A DNA stretch of 64,000 nt from an uncultured Geobacteraceae bacterium (GCA_903939115.1 CAJAFV010000080.1:1-64000); one strand, 5' to 3'; numbered from the stretch's first letter, positions 25,855 through 35,553 are shown. Notes: a model not told the origin generated them from the sequence alone. Numbers and translations are program-made.

Positions 25855-28101
25855 ATGAAGGGCAATGATACATACAGAGGAACATTACAAAATACCTGCA
25901 ATAGTCATAGTGTTCTTGCAGTGCTGGTTGGCATCCTGTTGACGTTGATGATTTTTGTCTGGGCATTGAATGTGAGAGCGGAATGTCAAAACAAAAGCCA
26001 CTCCAGGATTCCTGCGGCAAAATGCACAACTGGGTTCCTGGCCATACTCCCCGTAGGTCTACTGATCACGCTTGGTATATCACTGTATATTCGCAGGAGG
26101 CAGAGGCAATTTAATGTACTTGCAGCATCTGAAGAGCGAGTGCGGCAAGAGGATGTATTTGCCCACTCTGTTCTTGATGGGCTGAAAAATAATATTTGCG
26201 TCATTGATCAGCAGGGAACTATTGTCACCACCAATCGTGCCTGGGATGAATTCGCCGAAGAAAATAGCGCTGCCCCCGGGAGCAGTGGCGAAGGAAACAA
26301 TTATCTGAACGCCTGCCGGACAACTTTCGGAAAAGATAGTGACAGTGCCACTGTATTCAAAGACAATCTTGGTGCTCTTTTTGATGGCAGGTTGCCGGAA
26401 CTCTACCAGGAATATTCGTGCCACTCACCCAATGCTGAACGGTGGTTCAGCTGCAGGGCTAACTCCTTTAAGGTTGGCAACGTAACATACGCGTTAATCT
26501 CACATGAAAACATAACCTGGCGTAAAAAGGCCGAGGACGAGTTACTTAAGCTGGCACGCGCCGTTGAGCAGAGTCCGGTTTCCGTCGTAATAACTGATCT
26601 GCACGGGACAATCGAATTTGTTAATCCCACGTTTACCCAGATTACAGGCTATTCAGCTGAAGAAGCTATTGGTCAGAATCCTCGTGTTTTGAAATCGGGC
26701 AACACGCCGGCCGAAACATACAAAAATTTATGGGCAACTATTCTCGCGGGCAATACGTGGGAAGGGGAGTTTACCAATAAGAGTAAAGACGGCCGGATAT
26801 TCTATGAGATCGCCACAATTTCTGCGCTTCGGGACAATACCGGGAGCATCACTCATTTTCTGGCTGTCAAGAAAGATATTACTGAAAAGAAAAACCTGAA
26901 GGAACAGCTGATTCATTCTCAAAAACTCGATTCTATCGGGCAATTAGCCGGCGGTCTGGCCCATGACATGAACAATATTCTCAGCGTAATTAACGGCTAT
27001 GCCTCACTTGTACTGCCTAAGATGGATAAAGATCAGAAACAGCGAAAATATATTATTGAAATCCTGGCAGCATCGGAGCGGGCCGCTGCGCTTACTCACA
27101 GCCTGCTCGCCTACAGCCGCAAGCAGGTAATGAATCAGCAGAAACAGCAGTTGAATACTCTGATTGAGACGGTCGGCTCATTCATAAAGCGAATAATTCA
27201 TGACAATATCGTGTTTACCGTTACGCTGGCAGATGAGCCTCTTACGGTGTTTGTTGACCAGATGCAGATTGAGCAGGCGCTGCTGAATCTCGCCACCAAC
27301 GCCCGTGATGCCATGCCGGAGGGGGGCACGTTCATTATTGACACCGCCTCAGGAAGTATGGATGAGCAGTATATTGCCACCCACGGATTCGGTACGGTTG
27401 GACGCTATGCCATTATAACGGTAACCGACAGCGGTCACGGCATGGATGCAGAGACAATACAGAAAGTGTTTGATCCATTCTTTACCACCAAAGAGGTTGG
27501 CAAGGGGACCGGACTTGGTTTGTCAATGGTAATGGGTATCATCAAACAGCATGGCGGCTTTATTGATCTGCACAGTCAGCCGGGCACGGGGAGCGTCTTT
27601 CAGCTGTATCTGCCGCTGGTGGATGAAGTAGAAATAGCCGTTCCGACGAAAATCGATGTACAGATGGAGATGGGTTCCGGTACCATTTTGGTGGCTGAAG
27701 ATGATTCGGATACACGTGTTCTTCTCGAAGAGTTGCTGGTTCGTGCCGGCTATACCGTTGTTACGGCGATAGACGGACAGGATGCCGTGGAAAAATTTGC
27801 CAGACACAAAGCCAAAATTGCACTGGTAATTTCGGATGTGGTAATGCCCAGGAAAAGCGGCAAGGCTGCCTGCGATGAAATCAGGGGCATGTCAGCCGAC
27901 ATGAAATTTATATTTGTCAGCGGACATGCGGAAAAGATTATCGAAAATGAGGGCTTTCTCGGTTCTGATACCGAACATGCTGAGGTAATTATGAAGCCGA
28001 TCCTGCCGTTTGATCTATTGCGGAAGATACGGGATATGTTGCCGCCATCCGGGCATGGTGCGGGAAGTGTAAACTCTGAGATGGCCAAAATAGTAAAATG
28101 A
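25855..28101 (+). CDS. Hybrid sensor histidine kinase (TM-PAS-PAS-HisKA-HATPase-receiver)
   Basis: 748 residues. Two hydrophobic helices (about 20-42 and 60-80) give a small periplasmic loop. Two PAS domains follow (about 105-225 and 230-345; the second contains ITGYSAEEAIGQNP). The HisKA H-box is LAGGLAHDMNNILSVINGY, HATPase_c has NLATNARDAMP and GTGLGLSMVMG, and a C-terminal receiver (ILVAEDDSDTR, Asp in LVISDVVMPRKSG, Lys in IMKPIL) ends the protein. The AHDxNN type of H-box is typical of hybrid kinases that phosphorylate their own receivers. Confidence 0.93.
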   Translation: MKGNDTYRGTLQNTCNSHSVLAVLVGILLTLMIFVWALNVRAECQNKSHSRIPAAKCTTGFLAILPVGLLITLGISLYIRRRQRQFNVLAASEERVRQEDVFAHSVLDGLKNNICVIDQQGTIVTTNRAWDEFAEENSAAPGSSGEGNNYLNACRTTFGKDSDSATVFKDNLGALFDGRLPELYQEYSCHSPNAERWFSCRANSFKVGNVTYALISHENITWRKKAEDELLKLARAVEQSPVSVVITDLHGTIEFVNPTFTQITGYSAEEAIGQNPRVLKSGNTPAETYKNLWATILAGNTWEGEFTNKSKDGRIFYEIATISALRDNTGSITHFLAVKKDITEKKNLKEQLIHSQKLDSIGQLAGGLAHDMNNILSVINGYASLVLPKMDKDQKQRKYIIEILAASERAAALTHSLLAYSRKQVMNQQKQQLNTLIETVGSFIKRIIHDNIVFTVTLADEPLTVFVDQMQIEQALLNLATNARDAMPEGGTFIIDTASGSMDEQYIATHGFGTVGRYAIITVTDSGHGMDAETIQKVFDPFFTTKEVGKGTGLGLSMVMGIIKQHGGFIDLHSQPGTGSVFQLYLPLVDEVEIAVPTKIDVQMEMGSGTILVAEDDSDTRVLLEELLVRAGYTVVTAIDGQDAVEKFARHKAKIALVISDVVMPRKSGKAACDEIRGMSADMKFIFVSGHAEKIIENEGFLGSDTEHAEVIMKPILPFDLLRKIRDMLPPSGHGAGSVNSEMAKIVK

Positions 28102-28109
28102 ATATTCTG

Positions 28110-28137
28110 TTGACATGGTACTAAAATTCAGTACTAT
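28110..28137 (+). promoter_or_regulatory. hicAB promoter with overlapping direct repeats
   Basis: TTGACA (28110-28115), 16 bases, then TACTAT (28132-28137). The direct repeats GTACTA at 28118-28123 and 28131-28136, 13 bases apart, lie within the promoter and may be the antitoxin operator. The predicted start of transcription falls at about 28144, the first base of the toxin ATG. Confidence 0.6.
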
Positions 28138-28143
28138 TACTCC

Positions 28144-28398
28144 ATGAAACGCAAGCATTCAAAAATCCTTGAATTGATTTTTAGCCGTCCGGTTTCGGGT
28201 AATATCAAGTGGAAAGAAATCGAAGCGTTTTTGATCTCGTTAGGCGCTGAAACCCTTGAACGTGAAGGTTCACGTGTGGAGATCTACCTCTTTGGGGTGG
28301 TCAAAGTATTCCACCGGCCGCATCCATCTCCAGATACTGACAAGGGTGCGGTAGCGGCAATCAGAAAGTGGCTTGAAGAGAACGGAGTGACGCCATGA
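28144..28398 (+). CDS. hicA: HicA-like toxin (mRNA interferase family)
   Basis: 84 residues. The small double-stranded-RNA-binding-like fold is suggested by KWKEIEAFLISLGAETLEREGSR, VKVFHRPHPSP and AVAAIRKWLEENGV. HicA toxins cleave mRNA using a conserved His, here probably in VFHRPHP. It overlaps the hicB start by four bases (ATGA). There is no visible ribosome-binding site; the predicted transcript start coincides with the ATG, so the mRNA may be leaderless. It is longer than minimal HicA proteins of about 60 residues. Confidence 0.82.
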   Translation: MKRKHSKILELIFSRPVSGNIKWKEIEAFLISLGAETLEREGSRVEIYLFGVVKVFHRPHPSPDTDKGAVAAIRKWLEENGVTP

Positions 28399-28736
28399 AC
28401 ATTATGACAATCAATGGATATCATGCAGTCATCGCCTACGATGAAGAGATCGATATGTTTCGTGGTGAATTTACCGGACTGAACGGTGGCGCCGACTTCT
28501 ACGCAACTGATATTGCAAGCCTGCGCAAAGAGGGTGAAATATCTCTGCGGGTGTTTCTGGATGCATGTAGCGAACGCGGTATTGAACCACGCAAAAACTA
28601 TTCGGGTAAATTTAATCTTCGTGTTCCCCCTCTGCTGCATGAACAACTTGCTGCACAAGCGGCTGCACATGGCAAAAGTATTAATGCATGGGTTCTGGAC
28701 CTGCTAAAAGATCAAGTCGTTGGACACGCATTTTAG
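28395..28736 (+). CDS. hicB: HicB-like antitoxin
   Basis: 113 residues. The N-terminal HicB partial RNase-H fold is seen in YHAVIAYDEEIDMFRGEFTGL and a DIASLRKEGEISLRVFLDAC helix. The C-terminus is a ribbon-helix-helix DNA-binding segment (GKFNLRVPPLLHEQLAAQA, then GKSINAWVLDLL). It neutralises HicA and probably represses the promoter just upstream. The gene order toxin then antitoxin and the 4-base overlap are typical for hicAB. Confidence 0.88.
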   Translation: MNIMTINGYHAVIAYDEEIDMFRGEFTGLNGGADFYATDIASLRKEGEISLRVFLDACSERGIEPRKNYSGKFNLRVPPLLHEQLAAQAAAHGKSINAWVLDLLKDQVVGHAF

Positions 28737-28957
28737 CGAAAAAAGAGCAACGCTCACCACTGTTGCTACCCATGTTAACAAAGAAATCATCGGGCTATAA
28801 CCACGCTGTAAAGGCACAAAAGAGCAATAATCACTCCCCGTTACTCTCCCGAAAACATGTTGTGCGCCTGTCACGCGGCTTCCCGCTTGCATCTCCATCT
28901 GCCGACGTGTAGAATCCTCCACCGCTCAAAAACCCTGTTGGTCTCTTAAGGAATATC

Positions 28958-31294
28958 ATGGCTCCATTTTATATTGTCGGCACCGGCCCCGGTGCTACCG
29001 CTCACCTGACGGAAGCCGCTAGGCTGGCTATCGCAGATTCTGACGTAATCGTTGGCTATGACAGTTACGTAGAGCTTGTGCGCCCGCTCCTGGAGGGGAA
29101 ACAGGTTATAGCAACCGGCATGATGCAGGAGGTGCAGCGCTGCCGTGAAGCGATACGGCTGGCACGCTTAGGAGAGTCTGTCGCACTGGTGTCTGGTGGT
29201 GATTCAGGGATATATGGAATGGCCGGACTGGTGCTTGAGTTGCTGGAAATGGACAGCAGAGAAAAACCGGACGAACCTCGTCTTGATGTCCGTATAGTAC
29301 CTGGAATTTCTGCCGTTCAAGCCGCCGCCGCCCAGCTTGGCGCCCCGCTGATGCACGATTTTGCCGTGATTTCGTTATCGGATTTATTGACACCGTGGGA
29401 ACGTATCAAAACCCGATTGGAGGCTGCTGCACGCGCAGATTTTGTTGTCGCTATTTATAATCCGCGCAGCAAAAGCCGGAGAACCCAGATAGAAGAAGCG
29501 CAAACCATCTTTCTTGCCTGTCGCCCCGCAGACACTCCGGCGGGGATCGTCCGTAACGCCTGTCGCGACGGCCAGGTCGTTGTTGTCACCACCCTCGGAC
29601 AACTGCTTGATCACGAAATTGACATGACCAGTATCGTGTTAATCGGCAATGCCAGCAGTTTTATTGATGCAGAGGGGCGAATTGTAACACCGCGCGGCTA
29701 TGCAGCCAAATATGGTCCGGGAGCGGCGGTGAAAGAGATCCCCACTGAGCAGGGCCCACGGCCTCTCCCTGGCGCAGTTATGTTTTGTGGAACGGCGTCA
29801 GATGTCGGAAAATCAATTATCACGTCCGGTTTCTGTCGCTATCTGGTCAAGCGCGGGCTGGCCGTGGCTCCGTTTAAATCGCAGAATATGTCTCTCAACT
29901 CCTACGTTACCCCGGAAGGGGGCGAAATCGGCCGTGCTCAGGCGGTTCAGGCGCAGGCGTGTGCCATCAATCCCCATACAGATATGAACCCGGTTCTACT
30001 CAAGCCGAATTCTGACACCGGCAGTCAGATTATTGTGCAGGGCAAGCCGGTCGGTAATATGTCCGTACTTGAATATGACGCCTATAAGCCGACTGCGTAT
30101 GAAAAAGTCCGGGAAAGTTTCGGGCGCCTCCGCCAGGCATATGAGTTTATCGTCATTGAAGGGGCGGGGAGCATCTCGGAGATTAACCTGAAAAAGAGCG
30201 ATATTGCCAACATGAAAATTGCTGCAATGGCGCAATGTCCTGTGATACTGGTGGCTGATATTGATCGAGGCGGCGTTTTTGCCCAGATTGTCGGCACGAT
30301 TGAGCTTCTGGAACCATTGGAGCGGACGTACATCAAAGGTATTGTCATAAATAAATTTCGCGGTGACAGAGCTATTTTGAAACCGGGAATTGATTTCATT
30401 GAGCAGCGCACCGGCGTTCCGGTGCTCGGTGTGCTTCCCTGGTTTGCCGATATACGTCTGCCGGAAGAAGACAGTGTTGTGCTGGGACAGCGCTCAAAAG
30501 GTATCGGTGCTCTGTCCGGGGAGAGTAACATTCAGATCGGCGTTGTCAGACTGCCACGGATCTCAAATTTCACCGATTTTGACCCGCTGCAGCATGAACC
30601 GGATGTCCATCTCAGGTATGTGGAAGCGCCCGACCAGCTGCAGGGTCTGGATATCCTGATTATCCCCGGCAGCAAATCAACCATAGCGGATCTTAATTTT
30701 CTCCGTGAAAGAGGTCTTTACGACAGAATCCGCGCCTTTACGGGACATGTTATCGGCATTTGCGGCGGGTTTCAGATGCTCGGGACTTCAGTGCTTGATC
30801 CTGACGGAGTAGAATCGTCTGAAGCAGAGGCGAAGGGGTTGGACTTACTCCCCTCTGCAACGATCCTCATGCTGGAAAAAGAAACCCATCAGGTAGAGGC
30901 GTATCTCGACGAGGCTGGGCTGCTTGTTGCTCCTGATTGTAACGGGATCCTGACCGGGTATGAAATCCATATGGGGGTAACAACGCTCGGCAGCGGAGTC
31001 CGGCCATTCTCACATGTTTTCCAGCGTGGCACTGCCTCCGTTGCCGTTGAAGACGGGGGCGTTTCCAGCGATGGCAGGGTTTTTGGTACGTATCTGCATG
31101 GTCTCTTCGAAAATAACCTGTTTCTGGAAAATTACCTGGACGGCATTCGCCTTGAAAAGGGGATGCCATTGCGGCGAGGCGAAGTGAAACAGCCGCTGCA
31201 AGACCCGTTCGACCAGTTGGCAGCACAGTTTGAAAAACATCTCGATCTGCCGCGTCTCCTTGCAATGTGTGGGCTGGGCAGTGACAGCAACTGA
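28958..31294 (+). CDS. cobJ-cobQ: Fused precorrin-3B C17-methyltransferase / cobyric acid synthase
   Basis: 778 residues carrying two cobalamin enzymes. Residues 1-245 are CobJ/CbiH (FYIVGTGPGATAHLTEAA, VALVSGGDSGIYGMAG, VVAIYNPRSKSR), which methylates C17 and contracts the corrin ring. After a short linker, residues 270-775 are CobQ/CbiP: an ATP-binding part (MFCGTASDVGKSII, SQNMSLNSYVTPEGGEIGRA) and a class I glutaminase part (GICGGFQMLG with the catalytic-site Cys, GTYLHGLFEN). CobQ amidates four side chains. The two activities normally come from separate genes. Other corrin-ring genes are not in the window. Confidence 0.95.
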   Translation: MAPFYIVGTGPGATAHLTEAARLAIADSDVIVGYDSYVELVRPLLEGKQVIATGMMQEVQRCREAIRLARLGESVALVSGGDSGIYGMAGLVLELLEMDSREKPDEPRLDVRIVPGISAVQAAAAQLGAPLMHDFAVISLSDLLTPWERIKTRLEAAARADFVVAIYNPRSKSRRTQIEEAQTIFLACRPADTPAGIVRNACRDGQVVVVTTLGQLLDHEIDMTSIVLIGNASSFIDAEGRIVTPRGYAAKYGPGAAVKEIPTEQGPRPLPGAVMFCGTASDVGKSIITSGFCRYLVKRGLAVAPFKSQNMSLNSYVTPEGGEIGRAQAVQAQACAINPHTDMNPVLLKPNSDTGSQIIVQGKPVGNMSVLEYDAYKPTAYEKVRESFGRLRQAYEFIVIEGAGSISEINLKKSDIANMKIAAMAQCPVILVADIDRGGVFAQIVGTIELLEPLERTYIKGIVINKFRGDRAILKPGIDFIEQRTGVPVLGVLPWFADIRLPEEDSVVLGQRSKGIGALSGESNIQIGVVRLPRISNFTDFDPLQHEPDVHLRYVEAPDQLQGLDILIIPGSKSTIADLNFLRERGLYDRIRAFTGHVIGICGGFQMLGTSVLDPDGVESSEAEAKGLDLLPSATILMLEKETHQVEAYLDEAGLLVAPDCNGILTGYEIHMGVTTLGSGVRPFSHVFQRGTASVAVEDGGVSSDGRVFGTYLHGLFENNLFLENYLDGIRLEKGMPLRRGEVKQPLQDPFDQLAAQFEKHLDLPRLLAMCGLGSDSN

Positions 31295-32252
31295 TTCGCT
31301 GACTATTTTTCTGGCGCTGCTGCTTGACCTGATAATCGGAGATCCACACGGGATACCGCATCCGGTTGTGGCAATCGGTCACTTGATCAGCGTACTGGAC
31401 CGGAATTTGCGGCTGAGCTGGCTGAATGAACGCCTGGCGGGTGTCCTGCTGCTGGTGGTGGTGGTCAGCTGCGCCGCAGGATCAGCCTGGATTCTTTTGC
31501 AGCTTCTTACCGTACTGATGCCGCTGGCAGGGTGGATTGCCGCCATTATACTCTCTTCCACCTGCCTCGCTGCCCGCTCCCTGCACAAGGAGTCCTCTCG
31601 CGTTGCCTCTGCACTGAAAGCGGGGGATCTCTCTGCCGCACGTCACTACCTCTCCTATATTGTCGGCAGAGACACCGATCAGCTTGATGAACCGGAGATC
31701 TGGCGCGCGGTGATTGAGACAGTTGCCGAAAATACCTCCGATGGCATTATTGCGCCGCTGTTCTGGTTGACAATCGGCGGCCCGGTTGCCGCAATGGCTT
31801 TTAAGGCGGTCAGCACGCTCGACTCGATGGTTGGCTACAAGAACGAGCGTTATCTGCGGTTCGGGTGGGCATCGGCGAGGATGGACGACCTGTTGAATTA
31901 CGTTCCCGCACGTCTCTCGGCGCTGCTGCTGATCGTGGCTGCTCCGCTTGCCGGATGTTCGATGTCAGGCGCCGCGCGGATCACGCTCCGGGATCGTCTC
32001 AACCACCCATCGCCCAACAGCGGGCATCCGGAAGCGGCCGCTGCAGGAGCTTTAGGGGTCAGGCTTGGCGGGGCTTCCCGCTACAAAGGCGTCTCCTCCT
32101 GGAAAGAGTACATTGGAGAGCAGCAAAACCCGCTTGATGAACATGCCTATCACCGCATGATCAAACTTATGTACATTTCAACTGTGCTGATGGCTGTTGC
32201 CTGTATGTTTTCAGCCTTCTGTCTGAGAGGATTCCGTGTCCAATTCGTATGA
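31281..32252 (+). CDS. cbiB: Adenosylcobinamide-phosphate synthase
   Basis: 323 residues from the GTG at 31281; a GTG at 31269 is also possible. It is an integral membrane protein that links the aminopropanol phosphate arm to cobyric acid. Family motifs are LLLDLIIGDPHGIPHPVVAIG, LSYIVGRDTDQLDEPEI, VAENTSDGIIAPLFW, KAVSTLDSMVGY and HPSPNSGHPEAAAAGALGV. Several transmembrane helices are evident. It overlaps the end of cobJ-cobQ by 14 bases and the start of cobD by 17, so the three are one operon. Confidence 0.95.
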   Translation: MTATDSLTIFLALLLDLIIGDPHGIPHPVVAIGHLISVLDRNLRLSWLNERLAGVLLLVVVVSCAAGSAWILLQLLTVLMPLAGWIAAIILSSTCLAARSLHKESSRVASALKAGDLSAARHYLSYIVGRDTDQLDEPEIWRAVIETVAENTSDGIIAPLFWLTIGGPVAAMAFKAVSTLDSMVGYKNERYLRFGWASARMDDLLNYVPARLSALLLIVAAPLAGCSMSGAARITLRDRLNHPSPNSGHPEAAAAGALGVRLGGASRYKGVSSWKEYIGEQQNPLDEHAYHRMIKLMYISTVLMAVACMFSAFCLRGFRVQFV

Positions 32253-33312
32253 TCATGGCGGTACTGTTTTTACTGTTGCACGAGCGCTTGGTCTTTCCCC
32301 CGGGGAGATACTCGATTTTTCCGCCAGCATCAATCCACTCGGTATGTCGCCGCTGGTCCGCACTGCCCTGACAGGTGCGCTCGACTCTCTGGTCCATTAT
32401 CCTGACACCGGTCACACAGAGTTCAAACAGGCGCTTGCAAACTATCATAGGCTTCCAGTACATAATTTTACCATTGCCAACGGTTCGACCGAGCTGATTT
32501 ATAACCTGCCGACCATACTGCCCGGTAATAGGGCAGTGGTCATCTCCCCTTCGTTCAGCGAGTACGTTCGGGCGCTTAACCAGTGCCACTGGGAAGTGGA
32601 ACATTTCGTTCTGGCACCGGAAGGTGATTTTCCCATTGATTTAGCCAGGCTGGAGAGGGCGCTTACAGGTGGTGTCGATGCACTTTTTCTCTGCAATCCC
32701 GGGAATCCAAGCGGGACACTGTATCCGCAGTCGGTGATCGAATCGATTTATCACCTCTGTCAATCCACAGGAACATTTCTGGTTCTGGATGAAGCGTTTA
32801 TGGATTTTTGTGAGGAAGATTCAGCCAAGCGGATGATCGCTGATAGCGACAGTGCTGTGTTACTCCGCTCGATGACTAAATTTTTTGGCATTCCCGGTTT
32901 GCGTCTCGGCTACGCCATCTGTAATGACAGGCTTGCCGAACGCCTGGACTCGATAGGTGGTCCCTGGAGCGTCAATACTCTGGCATTAGCTGCCGGGGAA
33001 GCGGCTCTTCAGGATATCAGGCATAATCAGGATACTCTGGAGTTTATCCGCCGTGAACGGAGCACTCTTTACGAGCAGTTGGCGCAGTTTCCCCAGCTCA
33101 AGCTGTATCCTTCCAGCGCCAACTATCTGCTGATAGAACTTTTGAATGGCCAGACTTCCCGGAAAATCAAAGAGCATTTGCTCTCTCACCGGATTATGAT
33201 ACGTGACTGTGCGAATTTTACGGGGCTGACGGACAGATTTTTCCGGATTGCGGTTCGAACGAAAGAAGAGAATACGGTGCTGATAGAAAATATGGGCAGG
33301 ATATTGGAGTAG
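32236..33312 (+). CDS. cobD: L-threonine-O-3-phosphate decarboxylase (CobD type)
   Basis: 358 residues of the PLP-dependent fold type I class. It forms aminopropanol phosphate for the cobalamin nucleotide loop. Visible motifs are DFSASINPLGMSP near the N-terminus, LFLCNPGNPSGTLYP, LVLDEAFMDFC and the PLP lysine in LRSMTKFFGIPGLRLGY. Histidinol-phosphate aminotransferase is closely related, but the operon with cbiB makes CobD the better call. It starts with GTG inside the end of cbiB. Confidence 0.9.
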   Translation: MSNSYDHGGTVFTVARALGLSPGEILDFSASINPLGMSPLVRTALTGALDSLVHYPDTGHTEFKQALANYHRLPVHNFTIANGSTELIYNLPTILPGNRAVVISPSFSEYVRALNQCHWEVEHFVLAPEGDFPIDLARLERALTGGVDALFLCNPGNPSGTLYPQSVIESIYHLCQSTGTFLVLDEAFMDFCEEDSAKRMIADSDSAVLLRSMTKFFGIPGLRLGYAICNDRLAERLDSIGGPWSVNTLALAAGEAALQDIRHNQDTLEFIRRERSTLYEQLAQFPQLKLYPSSANYLLIELLNGQTSRKIKEHLLSHRIMIRDCANFTGLTDRFFRIAVRTKEENTVLIENMGRILE

Positions 33313-33334
33313 GGGACACGGCACGCCGTGCCCC
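33312..33334. terminator. GC-rich hairpin between convergent cobD and glgC
   Basis: GGGGACACGGC (33312-33322) and GCCGTGCCCC (33325-33334) form a stem with one bulge and a two-base loop, in the 32 bases between the convergent stops. No T-tract follows, so it may be a weak bidirectional terminator or a transcript stabiliser. Confidence 0.4.
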
Positions 33335-33344
33335 CTGCAACAGG

Positions 33345-34586
33345 TTATTTATCTTTACGCGGTACGACAACAATGCCCGATTCAGTTATAGTATAGCCGT
33401 TAGCCAGATCAGATTCGGTGTCATAACCGATCGTTGAGCCATCAGTGATTACTACCCCCTTGTCGATAATTGCCTTTTTGATTTTGACGTGACGTCCGAC
33501 GGTGACGTTTTCAAACAGAATCGAGTCTTCAATAAGGCTGTAGCTGTTAACCTTGCAGAGCGGTCCGAGGAGGGAACGCCTGACGGTGCTGCCGCTGGTG
33601 ATGCAGCCGGCACAGACGTATGAATCTATATTTACGCCACGCCGGTCGCCGTCGTCGAAAACGGTTTTTGCTGGCGGCCAATTACCCTGATTGGTCAAAA
33701 TGGGCCACTTGTAGTTGTATAGATTGAGTTGCGGCGAAACATTAATGAGATCCATGTTTGCTTCGTAATAGGAGTCGAGTGTGCCGACATCTTTCCAGTA
33801 GCCGCGCTCCTCAGCTTTCATGCCGTCGATATGGTTGTCGTTGAAGTTGTACGCGAAAACACGGTCGCCGCTATTGAGCATCATCGGAATAACATGCTTG
33901 CCGAAATCAAGATCTTCATATAGTTTTTTCCCTTCCAAAAGAACGTCAATCAATTTTTTTGTTGAAAAAATATAGTTGCCCATTGAGGCAAAGCAGGTCT
34001 CACGTCCCGGTATTGGTTCCGGTACTTCCGGTTTTTCAGTAAAAGCGATAACCCGGGCGTCATCATCAACGGTAAAAACGCCGAAACGCGTTGCTTCTTC
34101 TGCCGGCACTTCCAGAGCGGCTATGGTTATATCGGCACGATTTTTACGATGTGCGGCAATCATTTGGGTGATGTCCATTTTGTAAATATGGTCCCCACCA
34201 AAAATTGCCACATAATCGGCATCCGATGACTCAACAAAACGCAAATACTGGAGGATTGCGTCAGCGGTGCCTTTGAACCACTCTTCGCTTTCACTACTTG
34301 TTTCGGGAGAGATTGCCACAAAGAATTCTCCAAGCCCGGTCCACTTACCCCACGATTCGCGAATATGTTTGTTCAGTGAATACGCGCGGTACTGTGTCAG
34401 GATGTACACTTTCTTGATGCCGGAGTTGAAAAGGTTGCTTAATACAAAATCGATGATTCTGTATTTTCCGCCAAAAGCGACTCCAGGTTTGGCACGACGT
34501 AACGTTAGTGGGCTTAAACGCTCACCTTTTCCTCCTGCCAAAACCATGGCGATTGTGTTTCTGCCGACATTGTCCATAGAAAACAT
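33345..34586 (-). CDS. glgC: Glucose-1-phosphate adenylyltransferase
   Basis: 413 residues, normal length. It makes ADP-glucose for glycogen synthesis. The nucleotide-binding N-terminus is MVLAGGKGERLSPLTLRRAKP, followed by FGGKYRIIDFVLSN, GTADAILQYLRF, FGGDHIYKMD, and a C-terminal left-handed beta-helix. A GGGGGGAG site supports the ATG at 34586. It is monocistronic here, convergent with the cobalamin operon and divergent from murI; no other glycogen genes are nearby. Confidence 0.96.
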   Translation of the reverse strand: MFSMDNVGRNTIAMVLAGGKGERLSPLTLRRAKPGVAFGGKYRIIDFVLSNLFNSGIKKVYILTQYRAYSLNKHIRESWGKWTGLGEFFVAISPETSSESEEWFKGTADAILQYLRFVESSDADYVAIFGGDHIYKMDITQMIAAHRKNRADITIAALEVPAEEATRFGVFTVDDDARVIAFTEKPEVPEPIPGRETCFASMGNYIFSTKKLIDVLLEGKKLYEDLDFGKHVIPMMLNSGDRVFAYNFNDNHIDGMKAEERGYWKDVGTLDSYYEANMDLINVSPQLNLYNYKWPILTNQGNWPPAKTVFDDGDRRGVNIDSYVCAGCITSGSTVRRSLLGPLCKVNSYSLIEDSILFENVTVGRHVKIKKAIIDKGVVITDGSTIGYDTESDLANGYTITESGIVVVPRKDK

Positions 34587-34664
34587 ATCTCCCCCCTGTA
34601 ATGAACTTAAAAACTGCGTAACTCTACCGCATTACGATGCAATTGAATATACATAAATAGCCTA

Positions 34665-34692
34665 TTGCCAAAAAACATCTCAAAGGTATACT
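34665..34692 (+). promoter_or_regulatory. murI promoter (sigma-70)
   Basis: TTGCCA (34665-34670), a 16-base spacer and TATACT (34687-34692) lie about 43 bases before the probable murI start. Confidence 0.5.
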
Positions 34693-34734
34693 ATACCCGT
34701 TTTCTAAGGTCTTCTGAACGTGAGGGTCGTTGTT

Positions 34735-35553
34735 GTGACGTGGAAATCAATCGGTATTTTTGACTCCGGAGTAGGCGGTTTAACGGTCCTGCGTGAGATA
34801 ATGCACTCTCTTCCCCAGGAGGACACGCTTTATTTTGGTGATACCGCTCGCGTGCCGTATGGCACCAAGTCTCCGGAAACAGTGACACGTTATGCCTGCG
34901 AGATTGCATCTTTTCTGATGAAGCGTGATATCAAGCTGCTGGTTGTTGCCTGTAATACCGCCTCAGCCGTTGCATTACCCACGCTCAAACGGTTGCTGAC
35001 GATCCCGGTTGTCGGGGTGATTGAGCCGGGGGCTCGTCGGGCGGCCATGGTAACGCGCTCCGGGAGAATCGGTGTTATCGGGACTGCCGGTACAATCCGC
35101 AGCAGTGCCTATACCAGGGAGATCAAGCGCCTGAAACCGGAGGCCGAGGTACTTACCCGCGCCTGCCCTCTGTTTGTCCCATTGGCAGAGGAGGGGTGGA
35201 CCGATAATCAGGTGGCACGGCTGACGGCACAGACGTATCTCCAGGAGCTGAAGGAATCAGAGGTTGATACATTGGTGCTTGGCTGCACCCACTATCCGCT
35301 CTTAAAACCTCTGATAGCGGAGGTTATGGGGCCTGATGTGATGCTGGTCGACTCGGCAGAGGAAACGGCCCGGACAGTGGCTGCAATACTGGCGGAGAAA
35401 ATACTGCTTCGTCCACCGGCAGAAAAAGGTAACCATAACTATTTTGTTACTGACATTCCGGCCGGTTTTGTCAGGGTTGGCAACCGGTTTCTCGGGGGGA
35501 AATTAGGCGATGTTTTTCAGGTAAGTCTTGATGAAGAAATGGGAATAGTCTGA
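34735..35553 (+). CDS. murI: Glutamate racemase
   Basis: 272 residues from the GTG at 34735 (GAGG about nine bases upstream); an in-frame GTG at 34720 would add five residues. It converts L- to D-glutamate for peptidoglycan. The two catalytic cysteines are in LLVVACNTASAVALPT and LVLGCTHYPLL, and the N-terminal IGIFDSGVGGLTVLREI is typical. Its TGA overlaps the ATG of the GerMN gene. Confidence 0.95.
   Translation: MTWKSIGIFDSGVGGLTVLREIMHSLPQEDTLYFGDTARVPYGTKSPETVTRYACEIASFLMKRDIKLLVVACNTASAVALPTLKRLLTIPVVGVIEPGARRAAMVTRSGRIGVIGTAGTIRSSAYTREIKRLKPEAEVLTRACPLFVPLAEEGWTDNQVARLTAQTYLQELKESEVDTLVLGCTHYPLLKPLIAEVMGPDVMLVDSAEETARTVAAILAEKILLRPPAEKGNHNYFVTDIPAGFVRVGNRFLGGKLGDVFQVSLDEEMGIV

Noticed and set aside
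28737..28957. Possible cobalamin riboswitch upstream of cobJ-cobQ
   Set aside because: No B12-box-like GCCACTG or conserved core could be found in the 220-base spacer.
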